Notes under the pieces: generated by a model | Told to the model about the DNA's origin: nothing | Databases searched by the model: none | The model's input: only the letters and a program-made list of their open reading frames with translations | In this document: in pieces, positions 1 through 7,455 of the stretch | Layout: each line of letters opens with the position of its first letter | How positions within the stretch are numbered: the first letter of the stretch is position 1 | Program-made: the position numbers and the translations under genes | Assembly (NCBI RefSeq): GCF_022760925.1 | Contig: NZ_JAKTNT010000017.1 | Coordinates: 1 to 60,011, forward strand | DNA: 60,011 nt | Direction: 5' to 3' | DNA from: Thermus hydrothermalis | GTDB taxonomy: Bacteria > Deinococcota > Deinococci > Deinococcales > Thermaceae

Positions 1-384
1 AGCCCTGACTAAACTGACCGGTAAGGTGGTCCAAATTTAGGGCCGCAGTACATCCCTGCCGTCCTTCCCCCTTGGTTTCATGGAGATGCAGGCAGCGTCG
101 CCAGACACGCAGACCCCATCAAGCGCCAATACCGATTTTGGTTGCGCCCCCCCTAGCGCTTGCCCAAGAAGTTCCCGTGCGATCTGGACCTGGCCAATCC
201 CCAAAGCCCCACTTTGGGGGTTCCAGAGGGTACGGCTTGGCAGTGACCCGGTACCTGGCTTGTTGCGGGGGACTGAGGCTAGGGCTGAAGCTCGAGGCCC
301 CCATGGCCTAGGCTAGGCGGACCACTCTCCCGGGGTCTTTAGGCGGGTTTACCCCTAGCCCTCCGAAGGGCACGTGGCTTCGGC
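1..384. other. non-coding left edge, possible mobile-element remnant
   Basis: No open frame here looks like a protein: the short ORFs have no recognisable motif and no good start signal. The first 40 bases are noticeably AT-richer than the rest and form an imperfect inverted repeat (CTAAA at 9-13 with TTTAG at 36-40, GACC at 16-19 with GGTC at 28-31), which could be the end of an insertion sequence lying left of the window. A second hairpin pairs 199-206 with 212-219 (CCCCAAAG/CTTTGGGG), and a third pairs 363-368 with 378-383 (CCGAAG/CTTCGG). I see none of the conserved tmRNA, RNase P RNA or SRP RNA core motifs. Confidence 0.4.
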
Positions 385-402
385 TCCCTCGGGCCCGAGG
401 GA
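385..402. repeat. 18-bp perfect palindrome upstream of the rpsA promoter
   Basis: TCCCTCGGGCCCGAGGGA is a perfect 18-bp palindrome whose right edge lies 25 bases before the rpsA -35 box. As RNA it would fold with a 7-bp stem and GGCC loop but has no following T-run, so it is a poor intrinsic terminator. A DNA-level operator or activator site for rpsA is possible but unproven. Confidence 0.4.
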
Positions 403-427
403 ATACGCAGGGTCAGCACCAGGCCCC

Positions 428-456
428 TTGGCAAGGGGATGGGGGCGTGGTATAAA
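428..456 (+). promoter_or_regulatory. canonical sigma-A promoter of rpsA
   Basis: TTGGCA at 428-433 and TATAAA at 451-456 are separated by exactly 17 bases. This is the best-matching -35/-10 pair seen in the window and fits a highly expressed ribosomal protein gene. It predicts a transcript start near 463 and a leader of about 125 bases before the rpsA ATG. Confidence 0.8.
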
Positions 457-462
457 GGAAGG

Positions 463-587
463 GTATGCCCTTCGGGGCCGGTTCACACGGAAGCGGGGAG
501 TGAGGGTTCTCCCCCCTCTTTTCGTGTGGGCGAGCGCCAAAGGCGCCCGCCTTCCTCAGGAAGGCGCGTAAGGAGGATAGAGGCGGC
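463..587 (+). promoter_or_regulatory. structured 5' leader of rpsA
   Basis: The predicted leader holds consecutive hairpins: CACACG (484-489) with CGTGTG (523-528) enclosing a G/C-rich inner helix, GCGCC-AAA-GGCGC (534-546), and CCTTCC-TCA-GGAAGG (550-564). The last ends just before the ribosome binding site AAGGAGGA (570-577), 10 bases upstream of the ATG. S1 represses its own translation in Escherichia coli through a structured leader, so autoregulation here is a reasonable inference. The sequences themselves are not homologous to that element as far as I can see. Confidence 0.55.
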
Positions 588-2186
588 ATGGAAGAAAAGG
601 CGACCCAGACCCCAGAAAAGACCTTCAGCATGGAAGAGGCCCTGCAGGAAGCCGAGGCCCGCTTGGAGAAGCGCGTGCGCCCCGGCCAGGTCCTGACGGG
701 CAAAGTGGTCTTGGTGGGTTCCGAAGGCGTGGCGGTGGATATCGGCGCTAAGACGGAAGGCATCATCCCCTTCAACGAGCTCACGGAAAAGCCCCTCTCG
801 GAAGAGGAGCTTAAGAACCTCCTCAAGCCGGGAGATCTGGTGCGGGTACAGGTGCTCAAGGTAGACCCGGAAACGGGCCAGATCCTCCTTTCCCGCAAGA
901 AGGTGGAGGCCCAGGAGCACTGGGACCGCATCCGGGAGCTCTACGAGAAGGGCGAGCCGGTGACCGTCACGGTCAAGGAGAAGGTCAAGGGGGGCGTGGT
1001 CGCCGAGCTAGACGGCGTCCAGGCCTTTATCCCCGCCTCGCAGCTAGACCTCAGGCGCATCCCCAACTTGGACGCCTACGTGGGCCAGCAGATCCTGGCC
1101 AAGATCATTGAGTTGAACCGCAAGAAGGGAAGGGTCCTTCTCTCCCGCCGGGCGGTCTTGGAGGAGGAGCAGAAGAAGGCCAAGGAAGCCTTCTTCCAGA
1201 GCCTCCAGCCTGGTCAGGTGGTGGAGGGTACCGTGGTGGAGGTCACCGACTTCGGGGCCTTCGTCAACCTGGGCCCGGTGGACGGGCTTGTCCACCGTTC
1301 GGAGATCACCTGGGGCCGCTTCGGCCATCCCCGGGAGGTCCTGCACAAGGGGCAGAAGGTGCGGGCCCAGGTGGTGTCCGTGGACCCCGCTAAGGAGCGG
1401 GTCAACCTCTCCATCAAGGCCCTTATCCCCGATCCCTGGACCACGGTGGCGGAGAAGTACCCCGTGGGGAGCCGGGTGCGGGGGAGGGTAGTGAGCCTTA
1501 CCGAGTTTGGCGCCTTCGTGGAGGTGGAGCCGGGCCTCGAGGGCCTGATCCACATCTCCGAGCTCTCCTGGACCAAGCGGCCCAAGCACCCTTCCGAGGT
1601 GGTGAAGGAGGGCGAGGAGGTAGAGGTAGTGGTCCTCCGCCTAAACCCTGAGGAGCGCCGTCTCTCCTTGGGCCTCAAGCAGACCCAACCCGACCCCTGG
1701 CAGCTCTTGGTGGAGAAGTACCCCCCGGGCACCGTGGTGAAGGGCAAGGTCACGGGGGTTACGGACTTCGGCGTCTTTGTGGAGCTGGAGCCGGGCATGG
1801 AGGGCCTGGTCCACATCTCCGAGCTGGACCACACCCGGGTGGAAAACCCCGCCGCCCTCTTTAAGAAGGGGGACGAGATGGAGGTGGTGGTCCTCAACAT
1901 TGACCCCGTGGAGCAGCGCATCTCCCTTTCCCGCAAGCGGCTCCTGCCTCCCCCGCCCCCCAAGGCGGAGGAGGAGCGCCCGCGTCGGGCCAAGGGCAAG
2001 GAGGTTCGGGGGAAGCGCAAACCCTCTGGGGGCCGCCGGGAGGAGCGGCGGGAGTACGAGTACGGGGCGGTGGCGGAGTACAACCTTTACGATGCCTCCG
2101 CCGTGCCCACCGCCAGCACCAGCGTGAAGTTGGGCGACCTCTACGGGGACCTCCTGGCGAGCCTGGGTTTGGAAGAGGAGAAGTAA
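588..2186 (+). CDS. rpsA: 30S ribosomal protein S1
   Basis: RNA-binding protein of the small ribosomal subunit that helps load mRNAs. The 532-residue product shows five S1 (OB-fold) repeats at roughly residues 32-105, 120-187, 208-276, 293-362 and 380-449. The last three share the typical 'VTDFGAFV...GLVHISEL' pattern, and each ends in 'ISLSRK'-like strands. A proline- and arginine-rich, low-complexity tail follows (about 452-532). E. coli S1 has six repeats; five plus a basic tail is the form I know from Thermus. The start is fixed by AAGGAGGA ten bases upstream. It stands alone with its own strong promoter and structured leader, and ends at a bidirectional terminator facing fbcB. Confidence 0.97.
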   Translation: MEEKATQTPEKTFSMEEALQEAEARLEKRVRPGQVLTGKVVLVGSEGVAVDIGAKTEGIIPFNELTEKPLSEEELKNLLKPGDLVRVQVLKVDPETGQILLSRKKVEAQEHWDRIRELYEKGEPVTVTVKEKVKGGVVAELDGVQAFIPASQLDLRRIPNLDAYVGQQILAKIIELNRKKGRVLLSRRAVLEEEQKKAKEAFFQSLQPGQVVEGTVVEVTDFGAFVNLGPVDGLVHRSEITWGRFGHPREVLHKGQKVRAQVVSVDPAKERVNLSIKALIPDPWTTVAEKYPVGSRVRGRVVSLTEFGAFVEVEPGLEGLIHISELSWTKRPKHPSEVVKEGEEVEVVVLRLNPEERRLSLGLKQTQPDPWQLLVEKYPPGTVVKGKVTGVTDFGVFVELEPGMEGLVHISELDHTRVENPAALFKKGDEMEVVVLNIDPVEQRISLSRKRLLPPPPPKAEEERPRRAKGKEVRGKRKPSGGRREERREYEYGAVAEYNLYDASAVPTASTSVKLGDLYGDLLASLGLEEEK

Positions 2187-2212
2187 AACTTTTAGGGCCC
2201 CGGTTAAGGGGC

Positions 2213-2247
2213 CCTTAGGGCCCCCCGCTCAGGCGGGGGGCCTAAGG
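2213..2247. terminator. bidirectional terminator between rpsA and fbcB
   Basis: CCTTAGG (2213-2219) plus CCCCCCGC (2221-2228) pair with GCGGGGGG (2233-2240) plus CCTAAGG (2241-2247), with loop TCAG and one bulged G. TTTAAA follows on the plus strand. It lies exactly between the convergent ends of rpsA and fbcB and can serve both. Confidence 0.8.
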
Positions 2248-2248
2248 T

Positions 2249-3511
2249 TTAAAGGGCCTTTTCCGCTTCCCGCTTCCCGTAGAAGATGCGCATCAGGGTG
2301 TAGGAGAGGAAGAAGGTGAGCAAGGGGCCCCCAAGGACCAGGGTCCAAAGGACGGCGTTATTGCCCAAGAGGTAGCCCTTCTGCTGGAAGTCAATCTTGT
2401 AGCCCGCCAGGGTGCTCATGAGGAAGAAGACCAGGAGGGCCAGGATGGCGCTGGTGCGCACCGGGTGCTCGGAGGGGAGCTCCAGGTAGCGCATTTTGTC
2501 CTTGCGGGTGTCCACGAAGGGCAGAAGGAGGCCGATGAGGGCCAGGATGCCCGGCACCACCGCCCCACCGATGAACTCGGGCCCGATGGTGGCCCCAAAG
2601 AGTTTGAACTCCCAGCTGGAGGGGATGATTTGCAGGATGCCGTAGATCCAGAGGAAGTACCAGTCGGGCTTCACCGCCGGCGTGTTGGGGGTGGGCGGCC
2701 CGAAGGCCTCTACGGGGTGGGCGAGGAAAGCCCCGGCGATGATGGCCATGATGCCCACGTAAAGGGCGAAGAGGATGGTCATCATGACCATTTGCTGGGG
2801 GTACATGGGCACGCCCAGGATCTTCCCCGGGGCCACCTTCTCGGCGTAGCGGGGTTGGGTGTGCTTCTGCTTCACCATGATGGCCAGGTGGGCCCCGATG
2901 AGGGCCATGAGCAGAAGGGGAAGCCAGAGGACGTGGAGGCTAAAAAGCCGGGGGATAGAGTGGGGGGAGCCTGGGAACTCCCCACCGAACATCACCTGGG
3001 CCAGGGTACTCCCAATCCAGGGGATGGAGTTGGCGATGCCGTAGCCGATGCGGGTGGCGGTCACGGCGTAGTTATCGTAGGGAAGGGCGTAACCCGTGAA
3101 GGCGGTGACCACCGCAAGCCCCAAAAGGGCAAGCCCCACCAGGTAGTTGAGCTCCCTGGGCTTCTTGTAGGCCCCCGTGAGGAGGATGCGGAGCATGTGC
3201 AAGAAGGCGGCGGCGATCATCACGTGGGCCGACCAGTGGTGGAGGCTCCGGATCACGGCGCCGAAGGGGAGGCTGTCAATGTATAGGACGCTGGCGTAGG
3301 CGGCAGGCACCGTGCGCCCGTCGGGGAGCTTCACCTCGCGGATGGAGGGTTCAAAGTTCAGGGTGAGGAAGACCCCGGTGAGCACCAGGACCACGAAGGC
3401 AAAGAGGGTGATCTCCCCCAGGAAGAAGGAATGGTGCACCGGAAAAGCCTTCCGCAAAACCTTCTGGTAAAGCCCTGTGAGGTCTAGGCGTTCGTCCAAC
3501 CACTTGTACAT
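2249..3511 (-). CDS. fbcB: cytochrome b subunit of the cytochrome bc complex
   Basis: Membrane subunit that oxidises menaquinol and carries two b hemes. The 420-residue protein has an N-terminal cytochrome b6-like half with paired heme histidines in two helices ('SLHHWSAHVMIAAAFLH' and 'LFSLHVLWLPLLLMALIGAH'). Its C-terminal half resembles subunit IV and contains 'KPDWYFLW', the Qo-site PEWY motif in its PDWY form. About eight or more membrane segments are visible. It is the last gene of the fbcC-fbcD-fbcF-fbcB operon, a gene order I know from Thermus thermophilus, and starts 9 bases after fbcF. It ends on the shared terminator with rpsA. Confidence 0.95.
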   Translation of the reverse strand: MYKWLDERLDLTGLYQKVLRKAFPVHHSFFLGEITLFAFVVLVLTGVFLTLNFEPSIREVKLPDGRTVPAAYASVLYIDSLPFGAVIRSLHHWSAHVMIAAAFLHMLRILLTGAYKKPRELNYLVGLALLGLAVVTAFTGYALPYDNYAVTATRIGYGIANSIPWIGSTLAQVMFGGEFPGSPHSIPRLFSLHVLWLPLLLMALIGAHLAIMVKQKHTQPRYAEKVAPGKILGVPMYPQQMVMMTILFALYVGIMAIIAGAFLAHPVEAFGPPTPNTPAVKPDWYFLWIYGILQIIPSSWEFKLFGATIGPEFIGGAVVPGILALIGLLLPFVDTRKDKMRYLELPSEHPVRTSAILALLVFFLMSTLAGYKIDFQQKGYLLGNNAVLWTLVLGGPLLTFFLSYTLMRIFYGKREAEKAL

Positions 3512-3520
3512 GCGTCCCTC

Positions 3521-4150
3521 CTAAACGTGGCGGCAGAAGCCTGCCTCGGCCTTGACCCCCACCTCGCCCAAGAACTCGCCGGCGGCCACCAAAACCCCGT
3601 CCTCCACCTTCAGGGGAAGCTGGGGCACGGGCCTAGGAGGCGGCCCGGCGAGGATCCTGGCCCCATGGGCGAAATCGTAAACCCCCCCGTGGCAGGGGCA
3701 GAGCCCCGCCTTTTTGTCCCCCACCCACTGGCTGATGATACAGCCCAGGTGGGTGCACACCGCCGAGTAGGCCACGATGCCCTCCACCCCGTGGCTCGCC
3801 ACCTCGGGGGCAAGCTCCTCCGGAGCGTAGCGCACCACCAGCACCGTGTTCTTAGCCTCGCCGCTTTTCACCACCTTGGTCTTGAGGTCCATGGGGTAGG
3901 CGAGGACGAAGGGATCCCCCGGTTTAAGCTCCTCGGGGCGGATGGGCTTGGGCTCCCCACCCCCCTGGGCGTAGACCAGAATGTCCCCTGGCTTTAGGGG
4001 TTCCTTGTCCGGGGTGACCTCCTGCTTGGGCCGGAGGCTCGCCCCCACGTAGAAAGCGGAAACCAGGGAAAGCCCTATGCCGGTGCCGATGGCGGTCTTC
4101 AGGAAAAGCCGCCTTCTGGATGTGCGCAAGCGGATCTCGCGTTCGTCCAT
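3521..4150 (-). CDS. fbcF: Rieske iron-sulfur protein of the cytochrome bc complex
   Basis: Transfers electrons from menaquinol to the cytochrome c subunit through a [2Fe-2S] cluster on the outer face of the membrane. Cluster boxes are plain: 'CTHLGC' and, after about 14 residues, 'CPCHGG'. They give two Cys and two His ligands and the disulfide cysteines. The N-terminus (residues 9-35) has consecutive arginines ('TSRRRLFLK') followed by one hydrophobic helix. This looks like a Tat signal-anchor, the usual export route for folded Rieske proteins. Length 209 matches the Thermus Rieske protein. Third in the fbc operon, 8 bases after fbcD. Confidence 0.96.
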   Translation of the reverse strand: MDEREIRLRTSRRRLFLKTAIGTGIGLSLVSAFYVGASLRPKQEVTPDKEPLKPGDILVYAQGGGEPKPIRPEELKPGDPFVLAYPMDLKTKVVKSGEAKNTVLVVRYAPEELAPEVASHGVEGIVAYSAVCTHLGCIISQWVGDKKAGLCPCHGGVYDFAHGARILAGPPPRPVPQLPLKVEDGVLVAAGEFLGEVGVKAEAGFCRHV

Positions 4151-4158
4151 GCTTTACC

Positions 4159-4641
4159 TCACCAGGGGAACTCGCTCTTCTCCTCCTCGGTGATGACCTC
4201 GTCCCGGCCGAAGAACTTCTTGTAGATGCCAAAAAGGGCCGCCACCACCAGGCTGATGCTTCCGAAGATGAGGCCCTGGAGCCAGGTGGGGTTGTGCCCG
4301 GTCTGGGCGGAGTAGAGGATGAGGCGTACGAAGAAGCCGGACAGGGCGGTGAGGAGGAGGACCAGGATGACGCCTGCCGCCACGGGGGCGGTGGAGGGGG
4401 TGGGGAAGTGGCGGCCAGGGCGGAGTTCTACCCCTTCTAACCAATAGGAAACGAGGCCTATAAGCCCATAGAGGAGAAAGACAGCCCCGAAGGCCATGAG
4501 GCCGATCTGCCCCACGGAAAGCTCCGCTGGGGCGTGGCCTAGCAGGCGGGCAATGTGGAGCCCGTCCAGGTAGGCCGCATAAAAGAGGCCTGCGGCCAAG
4601 ATCAGGGCGAAGGTGGGCAGGATGGGATCGTTGCGGTACAT
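4159..4641 (-). CDS. fbcD: small integral membrane subunit of the cytochrome bc complex
   Basis: A 160-residue protein with about four hydrophobic segments (around residues 9-28, 45-68, 83-107 and 124-143) and a charged C-terminal tail. It has no cofactor-binding motif. Its identity rests on place: it sits between the cytochrome c (fbcC) and Rieske (fbcF) genes, the position of fbcD in the Thermus fbcCDFB operon. Its exact role in the complex is not evident from sequence. It starts 8 bases after the fbcC stop, so the four genes are almost certainly co-transcribed. Confidence 0.85.
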   Translation of the reverse strand: MYRNDPILPTFALILAAGLFYAAYLDGLHIARLLGHAPAELSVGQIGLMAFGAVFLLYGLIGLVSYWLEGVELRPGRHFPTPSTAPVAAGVILVLLLTALSGFFVRLILYSAQTGHNPTWLQGLIFGSISLVVAALFGIYKKFFGRDEVITEEEKSEFPW

Positions 4642-4649
4642 GCTCCCCC

Positions 4650-5375
4650 CTACTCCACCGGGCCGAAGTTGTTGCCGAAGCTGTTGCGGATGTAGGTGGC
4701 CACGGCCTTGAGCTCCTCCTCGCTGAAGTTGGCCCCCACGGCGGGCATGGCGCCCCGGCCGTTTTTCACCACGTTGAGGATGAGCTGGGCATCCTTCAGG
4801 TTGGGGTTCCCCGCCAGGGCCGGGAAGGCGGGGGGCATGCCCTGGCCGTTCGCCTGGTGGCAGGCGGCGCAGTGGCTCTCGTAAATGGCCTTACCCTTCT
4901 CCATGAGGGCCTGGTCCACGTTGGCTGCGGGGGCGGCGCTTTCCCCGTGGGCCTGGGCTTCTTGGGCGGGGGGCGCCACCTCGGCCACGATCTTTTCCGC
5001 GGCGGGAGAGAGGGCGAAGTAGGCCCAGATCCCGCCCAAGACCACCACCGAGGCTACGGCGTACCAGATGGGGTTGAAGCGCACAGGCTCCACGGGCAGC
5101 TCCGGCTCGCCCACCGCCAGGCGGAGCTCCACCTTGCCCGCCACTTCCCCGCCTTCGTCCAGGCCCAGGACCAGGACGTCGGGGTAGTTGTTCACGGTGA
5201 AGGGGATTTCCTTGACCTCTTGTCCTCCGCCCCGGAAGTGGGTCACGAGGCGTAGGGTGTGCTCGCCATCGGGGATCTGGCGGGTGTCCAGTTCTAGCCG
5301 GTAAGGGGGTTCCTTGAGAACCGCCAGGGGCTCCTGGGCGCCGTCTAGGTACACCTCAATCCGGTCTACGACCAT
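4650..5375 (-). CDS. fbcC: cytochrome c subunit of the cytochrome bc complex
   Basis: Carries the c-type heme that accepts electrons from the Rieske protein. The C-terminal half is a class I cytochrome c with 'CAACH' for heme attachment and a methionine in 'GRGAMPAVG' as likely sixth ligand. One membrane helix (about residues 98-120) precedes it. Ahead of that lies an unusual domain of about 95 residues resembling a bacterial Ig-like fold ('VEVYLDG', 'DTRQIPDGEHTLRLV'). I chose the ATG at 5375 rather than a frame-consistent start at 5405 because GGGAGG lies 4-5 bases before it. First gene of the fbc operon. Confidence 0.93.
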   Translation of the reverse strand: MVVDRIEVYLDGAQEPLAVLKEPPYRLELDTRQIPDGEHTLRLVTHFRGGGQEVKEIPFTVNNYPDVLVLGLDEGGEVAGKVELRLAVGEPELPVEPVRFNPIWYAVASVVVLGGIWAYFALSPAAEKIVAEVAPPAQEAQAHGESAAPAANVDQALMEKGKAIYESHCAACHQANGQGMPPAFPALAGNPNLKDAQLILNVVKNGRGAMPAVGANFSEEELKAVATYIRNSFGNNFGPVE

Positions 5376-5419
5376 TCTGCCTCCCTTTTGTGAAGCGGGG
5401 TGCAAACCCCCACTTCACC

Positions 5420-5425
5420 ACTATA
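5420..5425 (-). promoter_or_regulatory. -10 box of the fbc operon
   Basis: On the minus strand TATAGT lies about 45 bases before the fbcC ATG, predicting a leader of about 38 bases with the GGGAGG ribosome site. No convincing -35 hexamer is present at 16-18 bases. The 86-bp gap to the upstream gene gives room for this separate promoter. Confidence 0.5.
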
Positions 5426-5460
5426 AGGGTGTGGGGGCCAGGACAGATGTCCCGCAAGGC

Positions 5461-6234
5461 CTAAAGAAGGAGCTCCCGAAGGCGCTTAACGCTTTGCTGG
5501 ACCCCCTTCTTTCCCCCGCTCACCTCGAGGGCGGCGGTGCCGGCAAAGCCCCTGAGGTAGGGGGCGATCCTTTCCCAGGGTACGCTGGCAGCCCCCACCG
5601 GCAGGTGGTCATCCTTGCGGCCGTGGTTGTCGTGGAGGTGAAGGTGAAGGAGTTTCCCCCCCAAAGCCTCCAGGTAGCGCAGGGGGCCCGTGGGCCCGAG
5701 CTCCACCAGGGCGTGGCCCACGTCCAGGCAGAAGCCGTACTGGGGAAAGCGCTCCAAAAGGGCCCTTAGGTCCTCGGGGCCCCGGAGGAGGTCCTCTTCG
5801 GCAAGGGCCAGGTTTTCCAGGGCCACGGGGAAGGGGAGGGGGAGAAGGGCGGAAAGGGTCTTCTCCAGGGCCTCCCGGGCCAGGTCCAGGGCCATGGGGT
5901 GGCGCACGGGGATTTGGCCCGTGTGGAGGACCCCCACCTTCGCCCCCAGGGTATCCCCGAACTCCAAAGCCCGCTTAAGGCGGTCTTCCGAAAGCTTCCG
6001 GACGCTTGGGATGAGGCTTGCTGGGTTCATCTCCACGAAGGGGAGGTGGAGGGTGAAGCCCACGCCCAAGGCGCTCCCCGTGGCCTTGAGGCTTTTGGGG
6101 TCCGGTAAGGGGAGGACCTCGTGGAGGTCGTAGGCCACCTCCAGGTCCATCCCTTCCTCCGCCGCCAGGCGGAAGGCTTCCTCGTAGCCCATCTCCGCGT
6201 TGAAGGGGCTAAAGCCTATACGCATCCCGTCCAT
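5461..6234 (-). CDS. sugar-phosphate isomerase/epimerase-like TIM-barrel protein
   Basis: A 257-residue protein of the xylose-isomerase-like TIM barrel (AP endonuclease 2) superfamily. Strand-end motifs with metal-ligand-type residues are visible: 'VGVLHTGQ', 'VALENLA', 'GFCLDVGHA', 'LLHLHLHDNHG' and 'AALEVSGGK'. The family includes sugar epimerases, isomerases, inosose dehydratases and endonuclease IV, and I cannot say which substrate applies. It begins one base after the stop of the first solute-binding protein gene, so it probably belongs to that operon and acts on the imported compound. An ATG three codons in (6225) is an alternative start. Confidence 0.75.
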   Translation of the reverse strand: MDGMRIGFSPFNAEMGYEEAFRLAAEEGMDLEVAYDLHEVLPLPDPKSLKATGSALGVGFTLHLPFVEMNPASLIPSVRKLSEDRLKRALEFGDTLGAKVGVLHTGQIPVRHPMALDLAREALEKTLSALLPLPFPVALENLALAEEDLLRGPEDLRALLERFPQYGFCLDVGHALVELGPTGPLRYLEALGGKLLHLHLHDNHGRKDDHLPVGAASVPWERIAPYLRGFAGTAALEVSGGKKGVQQSVKRLRELLL

Positions 6235-6235
6235 T

Positions 6236-7432
6236 TTAGCGGAGGGCCTCCGCCTTGCGCTGCGCCTCCTCTAGGGCTTTTTGCGAGGGTACCCCGCCCT
6301 TTAGGCTTTTCTCCAGGGCCTCGGCGAGGAGGCTTGCCCAGGTGGAGAACTGGGGCAAGCGGGGCCTTTCCTGGGCGTAAGCGATCTGCTCAAAGGCCAC
6401 CTTGCGGAAGGGGTTTTCCCGGTAAAAGCCTTCCAGGAGGGGGATGGCGGATTTGCGCACAGGAACGTAGTAGCTGGCCTCTACCCAGCGGGCCACGTTT
6501 TTGGGCTCCATGAGGTAGCGCCAAAACTCCAAAGCCCCCCGCACCTGGGCCTCCGAGGCGCCCCGCAGGACCACGAGCTGGGCTCCGCCCATGGGCACCT
6601 TCCCCTGGGACTCCCGGGGCACGGGGGCTACCCCCAGGGTGAAGGCGAAGGAGAAGTTTTCCGCCGCTGGCCAGTTGGCGATGGAGGCCATCACCATCAT
6701 CCCCTTGGTGCGCACGAAGTCCAGCTGGGCAAAGGTGGCCTCGGCCATGCTGCGCACGGAGAGGACCCCGGCGCGGTTTAGGCGCCAAAGCATCTCCAGG
6801 GCGTCCAGGGCTTCAGGGGAGAGGAAGTTGGGCTTCCCGTCCTTGACCAAGCTCCCCCCGCGGCTCGTCACCATGGCCTCAAAGAGCCAGGCCTGGGGGT
6901 CGGTGACGAAGATGAAGCCCTTGGTCTGACGGGAGGTTAGGGCCTTGGCCACCGCCTCAAACTCCTTCCAGTCCTTGGGGGGTTTGAGCCCTTTGGCCCG
7001 GAAGGCATCCAGGTTGTAGAAGAGGACCGGCGTGGAGGTGTTTAGGGGAAGGCCGTAGCGCTTGCCCTCCACCACCCCGTAGTTCCAGGCGGGTTCAAAG
7101 AGGTCTTCTAGGAACGCCCGGTCCAGGCTTAGGTAGCCATCCAGGGCCAAGGCCCGCCCTTCCCCCACCAGGCGGGGGAAGAAGGAGATCTCCGCCTGGA
7201 AGAGGACGGGCTGGCTCCCCGTGCGCAGGGCGGCCACCAGCTTGGTTTCGGCGTCCTTGTAGTCCCCGGCGTACTGGGGGGTTACCCGGTACTGGGATTG
7301 GCGGGCGTTGAACTCCTGGGCGAAGGTGGAGAGGAGCCTGCCGGCGGGGCCGTCCATGGAGTGCCAGAAAGGGATCTCGCTTTGGGCCAGGGCCAGGCTC
7401 CACGTGAGGAAGAGAACCCCAATCCGGCGCAT
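6236..7432 (-). CDS. ABC transporter solute-binding protein, UgpB-like (copy 1)
   Basis: Secreted substrate-binding protein of an ABC importer. A signal peptide ends near 'LALAQ' (residue 17) with no lipobox cysteine, so it is probably processed by signal peptidase I. The mature start 'IPFWHSMDGPAGRLL' and the following 'FNARQSQYRV' match the glycerol-3-phosphate binding protein UgpB and its sugar-binding relatives. It is one of three tandem paralogues of about 390 residues. No permease or ATPase gene lies nearby. Minus-strand TAGCAT (7439-7444) sits 6 bases before the ATG, suggesting its own leaderless promoter. Confidence 0.85.
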   Translation of the reverse strand: MRRIGVLFLTWSLALAQSEIPFWHSMDGPAGRLLSTFAQEFNARQSQYRVTPQYAGDYKDAETKLVAALRTGSQPVLFQAEISFFPRLVGEGRALALDGYLSLDRAFLEDLFEPAWNYGVVEGKRYGLPLNTSTPVLFYNLDAFRAKGLKPPKDWKEFEAVAKALTSRQTKGFIFVTDPQAWLFEAMVTSRGGSLVKDGKPNFLSPEALDALEMLWRLNRAGVLSVRSMAEATFAQLDFVRTKGMMVMASIANWPAAENFSFAFTLGVAPVPRESQGKVPMGGAQLVVLRGASEAQVRGALEFWRYLMEPKNVARWVEASYYVPVRKSAIPLLEGFYRENPFRKVAFEQIAYAQERPRLPQFSTWASLLAEALEKSLKGGVPSQKALEEAQRKAEALR

Positions 7433-7455
7433 GGTCCTATGCTACCCCAACCGGT

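Noticed and set aside
199..219. CCCCAAAG/CTTTGGGG hairpin as a terminator
   Set aside because: A good stem but no T-run on either side and no gene end next to it.
463..587. rpsA leader as a known riboswitch, tmRNA, RNase P or SRP RNA
   Set aside because: None of the conserved core motifs of these RNAs is present. The hairpins fit a ribosomal-protein leader instead.
2465..3286. Long open frame antisense to fbcB
   Set aside because: It is a GC-rich shadow: His-, Gly- and Glu-rich without any motif, lying wholly on a certain gene.
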